Shown here: one piece after another, positions 1 through 4,083 of the stretch
How the letters are laid out: each line of letters opens with the position of its first letter
Position numbering within the stretch: the first letter of the stretch is position 1
Assembly: GCA_944381335.1 (NCBI GenBank)
Contig: CALWKT010000023.1
Span: 1 to 5,293, forward strand
Reading direction: 5' to 3'
From: an uncultured Christensenellaceae bacterium
GTDB taxonomy: Bacteria; Bacillota_A; Clostridia; Christensenellales; UBA3700
Length of the DNA stretch: 5,293 nt
Program-made: the position numbers and the translations under genes
The notes under the pieces: model-generated
The model's input: only the letters and a program-made list of their open reading frames with translations
The model's database searches: none
Told to the model about the DNA's origin: nothing

Positions 1-1
1 C

Positions 2-79
2 ATTATGCAGGGCGGCTACAAAGTCCTTACCCGCGCGGATATTATAGATATTCTTGAAGAAAGCCTTAATTATGAGTAA
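2..79 (+). CDS. 3' end of an unidentified gene (partial, starts before the window)
   Basis: An open frame enters from the left edge and reads 25 codons to a TAA at 77-79. The last residues are KVLTRADIIDILEESLNYE, which looks like an acidic C-terminal helix of a soluble protein. The stop overlaps the ATG at 72 of the next gene by 8 nt, an arrangement typical of co-transcribed, translationally coupled genes, and this is the main reason to believe the frame is coding. The 25 residues are too few to assign a family. The phrase LTRADIIDIL faintly resembles the end of a CBS domain, but I do not rely on that. An ATG at 5-7 could in principle start a tiny peptide, but a truncated longer gene is more likely. 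Confidence 0.55.
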   Translation: MMQGGYKVLTRADIIDILEESLNYE

Positions 80-614
80 AAGAAGGATAGTCGCGCTTAT
101 TTTTGTCCTTCTGTTGAGCATTTTAACCGTGTCGATAACGTTGGTTTCGTGCGGCGGTAAACAAGCGATCGGTGAATACAACGCGGGTGGTAACGGAAAC
201 GTAAGCGGCGTAGATAACGGCGAAAATACCGATGAAAATAACTCAAGTAACGGAGATAAAGAGATGACGGTCAAGATAACTGTCTCGGGGAAAAACATTG
301 AATTTACGGCTGAACTTTACGATAATGCCGCGGCAAGAGAATTATATTCAAGGCTACCGTTGAATATCGATATGAGCGATATGCCTCACGAAAAATATTG
401 CTATCTCGGTTTCACTTTGCAGACTTCTGAAGAAAAACCGGGCAATATACATGCCGGAGATATAATGCTGTGGGGAAACAATTGTCTCGTTGTGTTTTAT
501 GAAGATTTCGCGACGTCGTACAGTTACACAAAAATAGGCACAATCGTCGACGTTGACGGACTTGCATTAGCGCTTAAAGGTAATGTGTCGTTGAAAATGC
601 AAGCGGTACGCTGA
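72..614 (+). CDS. Lipoprotein with a C-terminal cyclophilin-like domain
   Basis: The 180-residue product is a predicted lipid-anchored protein outside the membrane. Residues 1-27 form a lipoprotein signal: basic start (SKRR), hydrophobic core, and lipobox LVSC with Cys27 as the lipidated residue. Residues 28-64 are a flexible Gly/Asn/Asp/Ser-rich linker. Residues 65-180 match the small bacterial cyclophilin-like fold family (Pfam cyclophilin-like 2 type), with ELYDNAAARELYSRLPL, EKYCYLGF, GDIMLWGNN (129-137), LVVFYEDF and SYSYTKIG (149-156). The cyclophilin fold suggests a link with prolyl isomerases, but activity has not been generally shown for this family, so the substrate is unknown. I chose ATG 72 over an in-frame TTG at 54 because purine-rich GAAGAAAG (56-63) sits at ribosome-binding distance and the ATG overlaps the previous stop. 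A terminator follows, so this is the last gene of its unit. Confidence 0.85.
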   Translation: MSKRRIVALIFVLLLSILTVSITLVSCGGKQAIGEYNAGGNGNVSGVDNGENTDENNSSNGDKEMTVKITVSGKNIEFTAELYDNAAARELYSRLPLNIDMSDMPHEKYCYLGFTLQTSEEKPGNIHAGDIMLWGNNCLVVFYEDFATSYSYTKIGTIVDVDGLALALKGNVSLKMQAVR

Positions 615-647
615 CATAAAGTTTGCCGTTGATATTCATTACGTATG

Positions 648-673
648 AAAACGCGTCTTACGGCGCGTTTTTT
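648..673 (+). terminator. Rho-independent terminator after the lipoprotein gene
   Basis: AAAACGCGTC (648-657) pairs with GGCGCGTTTT (662-671) to give a 10-bp stem with one T-G wobble and a TTAC tetraloop (658-661). A run of six T (668-673) overlaps the 3' arm. It lies 34 nt past the lipoprotein stop and separates that unit from the next block. Confidence 0.85.
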
Positions 674-701
674 ATTTGCTGACGTCGTTCCCTGAATATT
701 A

Positions 702-1370
702 ATGTTACATAATAAACCGCATCTTGCGCAACATAAGAATATGATCACGGCAATAATTGTAATTTTATGCGTTGCGGCGGCAACCGCATTGACAATACTG
801 ATGGCAGGAGTCAGGGTAAAGGCGTATTTCGATCTTGAAAGAGGCACCTTCGTCGCAGACGCTTTCATACTCGGAAACGTACACGCGGTAAAATACAAAG
901 CGTTTGAATGTAACGGAAAAATATATTATCAGATAAACTCCAAAGAACTCTGTCAGCTAAAGGCTGAAGATAAAAAAGCGGATTTTAATAAAAATGAGCG
1001 TGAAACAAACGAGCGTGAAGAATTTCTGAAAAGCTCGGCAGAAAAAATGCGAAGTCTAGCGGAAGTGTTCGGAACGCTAGAAAAAATAAAGCTGAAATCT
1101 CTCAGGATGTGTCTGACGATCGGCACGGGCGATAGTATGTCGACTTCCATTGTGGTTGCCGCGTTGGTTTCGGCAATGTCGGCGCTTCAGGCGGCTACAG
1201 GAGAAAAAGGCAGAATAAAGAATAAGGAAATAGCGGTATATCCCAATTTCAGATACGAAAACACTGTATTGACGCTTGAAGCCGATACCGGGGTGCATCT
1301 TGCCACAATGCTTGTTCAGCTTTTAAAACTCAGACTGAAAGCGGCGAAAAGCAAAGCGCAGGCGGCGTAA
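702..1370 (+). CDS. DUF2953 family membrane protein (YtfI-like)
   Basis: The product is 222 residues, close to the usual length of DUF2953 proteins (B. subtilis YtfI is similar). One hydrophobic segment at residues 14-36 (ITAIIVILCVAAATALTILM) is followed by VRVKAYFDLERG, the typical opening of the family. A charged, Glu/Lys-rich middle (about 85-130) is probably helical. The conserved core then follows with IGTGDSMSTSIVVAAL (GTGD at 141-144) and IAVYPNF. The biochemical function of the family is not known. The recurring position next to ytfJ suggests a role in spore formation or germination, which is inference from context. The start is uncertain: ATG 702 and ATG 741 are both in frame, and neither has a Shine-Dalgarno sequence. 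The 741 start (209 residues) would begin directly at the membrane segment, as homologues tend to. Tandem stops TAA TAA end the gene. Confidence 0.82.
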   Translation: MLHNKPHLAQHKNMITAIIVILCVAAATALTILMAGVRVKAYFDLERGTFVADAFILGNVHAVKYKAFECNGKIYYQINSKELCQLKAEDKKADFNKNERETNEREEFLKSSAEKMRSLAEVFGTLEKIKLKSLRMCLTIGTGDSMSTSIVVAALVSAMSALQAATGEKGRIKNKEIAVYPNFRYENTVLTLEADTGVHLATMLVQLLKLRLKAAKSKAQAA

Positions 1371-1433
1371 TAAGGAGAGCAGAGGTAAAATACTGTATTA
1401 AGTGTTGTTTGATATTACACACATAATAAGGAC

Positions 1434-1440
1434 GAGGTGA
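1434..1440 (+). promoter_or_regulatory. Ribosome binding site of ytfJ
   Basis: GAGGTGA lies 4 nt before the ATG at 1445, a strong Shine-Dalgarno match that fixes this start. The 74-nt gap before ytfJ shows no convincing vegetative promoter, so ytfJ is probably read from upstream or from a sporulation promoter I cannot identify with confidence. Confidence 0.75.
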
Positions 1441-1444
1441 AAAT

Positions 1445-1810
1445 ATGTCTGACGGAGAAATGAACGAACTGATAAACGTGACGATGAACAACATAAAACA
1501 TATGATGGACAGCGAGAACGTGATAGGAAAGCCTATTGCAATGCCGGATGGCAACGTTGTCCTTCCGATATCAAAGGTGACTGTCGGCTTCGTTACGGGC
1601 GGCGGTCAATACGGGACCGGAAAAGAAAAACAGTCTTTTTCTTTCCCGTTCGCAGGCGGAGGAGGTGGCGGAGTAAATATAACTCCGATAGGATTTCTCG
1701 TCTGCGACAGAGGAGAAACAAATCTTGTGAAAATCGAAAAAAAGGAGGGCGAGGGCAAGTGGGAAAGCTTGATTTCAGCGGCGCTGAACATTTTGAAAAG
1801 CAAAAAATAA
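1445..1810 (+). CDS. ytfJ: GerW/YtfJ family sporulation protein
   Basis: The 121-residue product is a member of the Spore_YtfJ family. Visible family marks are an N-terminal helical region (MNELINVTMNNIKHMMDSEN), then VIGKPIAMPDGNVVLPISKVTVGFVTGGG, a glycine tract FAGGGGGGVNITPIGFLV (about 69-86), and a basic C-terminal helix ending ILKSKK. In B. subtilis, YtfJ (GerW) is a forespore-made spore protein needed for normal L-alanine-triggered germination. It has no known enzymatic activity. The length is slightly below that of the Bacillus protein, with no sign of truncation. Its 3' end contains the ribosome binding site and first 52 nt of the carboxypeptidase gene in another frame, which ties expression of the two genes together. 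The presence of this gene is the best evidence that the source organism forms, or descends from organisms that form, endospores. Confidence 0.93.
   Translation: MSDGEMNELINVTMNNIKHMMDSENVIGKPIAMPDGNVVLPISKVTVGFVTGGGQYGTGKEKQSFSFPFAGGGGGGVNITPIGFLVCDRGETNLVKIEKKEGEGKWESLISAALNILKSKK
1742..1749 (+). promoter_or_regulatory. Ribosome binding site of dacF, inside ytfJ
   Basis: AAGGAGGG is a complete Shine-Dalgarno match ending 9 nt before the GTG at 1759. A second, weaker GAGGG (1751-1755) follows. It lies within the Lys/Glu/Gly-rich 3' part of ytfJ and decides the carboxypeptidase start. Confidence 0.8.
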
Positions 1811-2997
1811 GCAAAAAATTATTATCAATTAGCTTAATTTTTGTAATAATAATTATTCTATTAGCCTTAACATGTGTGAAAATGCCTGAAGTTTATGCAA
1901 TCCAGAGCGGATCAGCGCAAATCGTCATTGAAGCCGGGTCCGGCAGAGTTCTTTACTCTTATAACAAGGACATGCGTCTTGAAATGGCAAGCACGACCAA
2001 GATCGCGACGGCGATCGTCGCGATTAAAAACGCTGACGTAGATTCCTCAGTAAGGATCACCCGCGAGATGACCGGGATCGAAGGATCTTCGATCTATCTG
2101 AAAGAGGGAGAGGTGTGGAAACTTAGGGATCTTCTCTACGGGCTGATGCTTCAGTCGGGCAATGACGCCGCGACAGCGATCGCCATTGCGGCAGGAGGTA
2201 GCGTCAGCGGATTTTCAGATATGATGAACGCTTTTGCAAAAGACCTCGGACTGAGCAATACCCACTTTGATAATCCTCACGGATTGCACTCTGAGACACA
2301 TTATACTTCTGCTCACGATCTTGCAAAGATCACCGCATATGCGCTTGAAAACCCTCTGTTCGCAGAAATAGTTTCAAGCAAATCGCACGAAGTGGATCTC
2401 GGTAATTCAGGAAAAAGATATATTTACAACAAAAACAAGCTTCTTTCTTCTTTTGACGGCGCAAACGGCGTAAAGACCGGATATACCACGGATTCCGGCA
2501 GATGTTTTGTCGGCGCTGCGAAGAGAAACGGAATGCAGCTTGTCAGCGTTGTTCTGAACTGTCCTGATATGTGGAACAGGACCGCAACGATCCTGAACAA
2601 TGCTTTCAGAGAATACGAGTATTACAGAATCGGTGACAGCTCGAAAAATCTCGACGAATTCTGCGTCGGTGGAGAAAATATCTCGTTGAGACTGGAAAGC
2701 GACATATATTATCCGCTGAAAAACGGAGAAAGCGAAAATTTCCGTTACGAATTTAAACCGCTGGAAAAATATCCTGGCGAAGTTTGCGCGGGAGAGGCGG
2801 TCGGAACTTTGAACGTATATGATGACAATCGCTTGATTTTTAGCCGAAAAGTCATTACTATAAATGAGATAAAGCATAAAGGAGCGTTGCTTTCTCTGAT
2901 GAATCTTGTCGGAGACTGGCAGATCAATTCGGCAAATGGAGAGATTGAACAAATATTTGGCGTCGTGCGGAGTGGCTTCGCGCCGCGGTGCGGATAA
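1759..2997 (+). CDS. dacF: Secreted D-alanyl-D-alanine carboxypeptidase (DacF/PBP5 family)
   Basis: The 412-residue serine peptidase removes the terminal D-Ala from peptidoglycan stem peptides outside the membrane, limiting cross-linking. DacF-type enzymes act on spore cortex. Residues 21-47 are a signal peptide with an Ile-rich core and likely cleavage after VYA (45-47). The peptidase S11 domain (about 50-280) holds all three active-site motifs: SxxK as S78-T-T-K81 (Ser78 nucleophile), SGN at 133-135, and KTG at 239-241. A PBP5 C-terminal beta domain covers about 306-374. GTG 1759 is the only start that includes the signal peptide and has a full AAGGAGG, although it overlaps ytfJ by 52 nt and leaves a hydrophilic 20-residue lead. 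The last 20 codons run through the start of rluB in another frame, giving an odd tail (GVVRSGFAPRCG). A clear C-terminal membrane anchor is not seen, only a short amphipathic stretch. The choice of DacF over other S11 paralogues rests on context. Confidence 0.93.
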   Translation: MGKLDFSGAEHFEKQKISKKLLSISLIFVIIIILLALTCVKMPEVYAIQSGSAQIVIEAGSGRVLYSYNKDMRLEMASTTKIATAIVAIKNADVDSSVRITREMTGIEGSSIYLKEGEVWKLRDLLYGLMLQSGNDAATAIAIAAGGSVSGFSDMMNAFAKDLGLSNTHFDNPHGLHSETHYTSAHDLAKITAYALENPLFAEIVSSKSHEVDLGNSGKRYIYNKNKLLSSFDGANGVKTGYTTDSGRCFVGAAKRNGMQLVSVVLNCPDMWNRTATILNNAFREYEYYRIGDSSKNLDEFCVGGENISLRLESDIYYPLKNGESENFRYEFKPLEKYPGEVCAGEAVGTLNVYDDNRLIFSRKVITINEIKHKGALLSLMNLVGDWQINSANGEIEQIFGVVRSGFAPRCG

Positions 2998-3649
2998 GCT
3001 TATAGAAGAAGGAAAAGTCAAGGTCAACGGCAAGGTCGTGACAGAGCTCGGCGTTAGCGTTAACCCCGCAAACGACACGGTGACCGTTGACGGGATAAAA
3101 GTCAAGCCCGTTCAGGAATACAGTTATATCATGCTGTACAAGCCCAAGGGCTGTATAACCACCGTCAGCGACGAACTGGGCAGAAAGACGGTTTACGATT
3201 ACCTCGAAGAAGTCAACATACCTCATCTGGTGCCGGTCGGACGTCTGGATTACGACACCGAAGGACTTCTTCTTCTGACCAACGACGGCGATCTGACATA
3301 CAGTCTCACTCATCCAAGTCACGAGGTGGAAAAGACGTATATAGTCAAGGTTGAAGGAGAGATGCCCGAACACAAGCTGGCTCAGCTCAGAAAGGGCGTG
3401 ATCGTCGACGGAGAAAAGACGAACAGAAGCCGCGTAAAGCTTCTGGAATATAAGGACGGGATTTCAAGACTGCGCGTAACGATAACCGAGGGCAGGAACC
3501 GTCAGATCAGAAAGATGTTCGAAGCGGTCGAAAGAGAGGTAATATTCCTGAAAAGGATCGCGGTCGGAGAGCTCAGACTGGGAGGTCTGGCACGCGGAGC
3601 GTACAGGTATCTGACCGACGATGAGATCGCATATCTCAAAACGCTTTGA
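2936..3649 (+). CDS. rluB: 23S rRNA pseudouridine synthase, RluB/RsuA family
   Basis: The 237-residue cytosolic enzyme isomerises a uridine in 23S rRNA to pseudouridine (U2605 in E. coli numbering for RluB). Residues 1-49 form an S4 RNA-binding domain (MERLNKYLASCGVASRRGAD). The catalytic domain of the RsuA/RluB/E/F branch starts at about 62 with YIMLYKPKG. It contains GRLDYDTEGLLLLTNDG (102-118), with Asp105 as the catalytic aspartate, and GRNRQIRKMFEA (186-197). The length fits the family. I placed the start at ATG 2936 because homologues begin MERLxKYLAxxGVASRR. An in-frame TTG at 2906 would add ten unrelated residues. No good Shine-Dalgarno precedes either start, so translation probably depends on ribosomes finishing dacF, which overlaps by 62 nt. 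RluB rather than RluE/F or RsuA is favoured by length and by the conserved position after ytfJ-dacF. Confidence 0.93.
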   Translation: MERLNKYLASCGVASRRGADKLIEEGKVKVNGKVVTELGVSVNPANDTVTVDGIKVKPVQEYSYIMLYKPKGCITTVSDELGRKTVYDYLEEVNIPHLVPVGRLDYDTEGLLLLTNDGDLTYSLTHPSHEVEKTYIVKVEGEMPEHKLAQLRKGVIVDGEKTNRSRVKLLEYKDGISRLRVTITEGRNRQIRKMFEAVEREVIFLKRIAVGELRLGGLARGAYRYLTDDEIAYLKTL

Positions 3650-3667
3650 CACTAACGTAAAATACGC

Positions 3668-3700
3668 ATTAAATCGCCGCACATGTTGCGGCGATTTAAT
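3668..3700 (+). terminator. Hairpin after rluB, probable terminator
   Basis: ATTAAATCGCCGC (3668-3680) pairs perfectly with GCGGCGATTTAAT (3688-3700) to give a 13-bp stem with the 7-nt loop ACATGTT. It begins 19 nt after the rluB stop. The GC-rich upper stem and AT-rich base fit a terminator, but only a broken T-run (ATTTAATTAA) follows, so termination may be partial or the hairpin may protect the 3' end of the message. Confidence 0.65.
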
Positions 3701-3821
3701 TAACGGGGAGAATCGTGTTTCAGGAAATATCACGATGTCGAGACCGCGCTGTAAAACGATAATAATTATATCAATATTATATATGCCGCTTTTTGCGCCG
3801 CGGCAATGCCGCCGGAGTTTA

Positions 3822-3836
3822 AAACGTATTACGTTT
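3822..3836. promoter_or_regulatory. Perfect dyad, possible operator
   Basis: AAACGTA-T-TACGTTT is a perfect inverted repeat with 7-bp arms around one central base. The spacing suits a dimeric DNA-binding protein, while a one-base spacer rules out an ordinary RNA hairpin using the full arms. It lies about 170 bp before the promoter of the carboxyltransferase gene, rather far for direct repression. I cannot match it to a known regulator consensus. Confidence 0.25.
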
Positions 3837-3864
3837 ACATTTTAATACGCAAACCCGACGGTTT

Positions 3865-3881
3865 TGAGTAAAAAATACTCA
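3865..3881. promoter_or_regulatory. Dyad TGAGTA-A5-TACTCA, possible operator
   Basis: Six-base arms flank an A5 spacer, directly ahead of an isolated TTGACA (3886-3891). It could be a protein binding site or chance in AT-rich DNA. No known regulator consensus was recognised. Confidence 0.22.
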
Positions 3882-3991
3882 TTTGTTGACAACTTTTGCG
3901 TCTTGGTTCGCTTTGGGAAATCATAAAAAATATTACAAAACAGTAATGTTAAAAAATTGTCATAAGGGGTCTGATTTTCGCTGAAATTTAG

Positions 3992-4020
3992 TTGATTTTT
4001 AGGGTATAAATATTTATAAT
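3992..4020 (+). promoter_or_regulatory. Vegetative (sigma-A type) promoter of the carboxyltransferase gene
   Basis: The -35 box TTGATT (3992-3997) and a perfect -10 box TATAAT (4015-4020) are separated by exactly 17 nt, so four of six and six of six bases match consensus. The expected transcription start is near 4027, giving a leader of about 57 nt. That leader is AT-rich, with only a weak 6-bp AATTAT/ATAATT hairpin (4034-4052), so a riboswitch is unlikely. The strong -10 and optimal spacing agree with high housekeeping expression. Confidence 0.8.
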
Positions 4021-4071
4021 GTGTAATGGTGTAAATTATTCTCAAGATAATTAAAACTTTATATATATTCT

Positions 4072-4077
4072 GGAGGG
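4072..4077 (+). promoter_or_regulatory. Ribosome binding site of the carboxyltransferase gene
   Basis: GGAGGG lies 6 nt before ATG 4084, a strong and well-spaced Shine-Dalgarno sequence that fixes the start. Confidence 0.85.
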
Positions 4078-4083
4078 TTTAAT

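Larger units (their letters stand above)
3701..3990. other. Non-coding, AT-rich spacer with small dyads
   Basis: No credible gene lies here. Short open frames on both strands have no ribosome binding site, no recognisable domain and AT-driven composition. The stretch holds several inverted repeats: ATCGTG/CACGAT (3712-3717 and 3731-3736), GCGGCA-A-TGCCGC (3800-3812), AAACGTA-T-TACGTTT (3822-3836), TGAGTA-AAAAA-TACTCA (3865-3881) and ATTAC/GTAAT (3932-3936 and 3943-3947). A TTGACA hexamer at 3886-3891 has no matching -10 at 16-18 nt. I do not recognise a known riboswitch, small RNA or tRNA. Confidence 0.6.

Noticed and set aside
524..898. Minus-strand open frame spanning the first terminator
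   Set aside because: It crosses the lipoprotein end, the terminator and the DUF2953 start, with no domain and no ribosome binding site.
1372..1410. AAGGAG just after the DUF2953 stop as the ribosome binding site of a small gene
   Set aside because: No ATG, GTG or TTG follows at a workable distance. The GTG at 1402 opens a frame of only 12 codons.
1391..1430. Sporulation or vegetative promoter before ytfJ (for example TTGTTT with CATAAT)
   Set aside because: The only pair of boxes is 11 nt apart, too close for a vegetative promoter, and no clear match to sigma-F or sigma-E patterns could be defended by eye.
1651..1671. Glycine run in YtfJ as an unusual repeat
   Set aside because: A glycine-rich tract before the PIGFLV segment is normal for the YtfJ family.
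2407..3105. Long minus-strand open frame of 232 codons opposite dacF and rluB
   Set aside because: It lies opposite two clear genes with full active-site motifs, has no recognisable domain or ribosome binding site, and its residues look like antisense translation.
3621..3845. Plus-strand 74-codon frame from the end of rluB through the terminator hairpin
   Set aside because: It starts inside rluB in another frame, runs through the hairpin and resembles no protein family.
3886..3914. TTGACA as a promoter -35 box
   Set aside because: The hexamer is perfect, but the bases 16-18 nt downstream (around CGCTTT) are not a -10 box. The real promoter is at 3992-4020.
3842..4045. Minus-strand 67-codon frame in the AT-rich spacer
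   Set aside because: Composition simply follows the AT-rich DNA, and it overlaps the strong + strand promoter. No ribosome binding site or domain.
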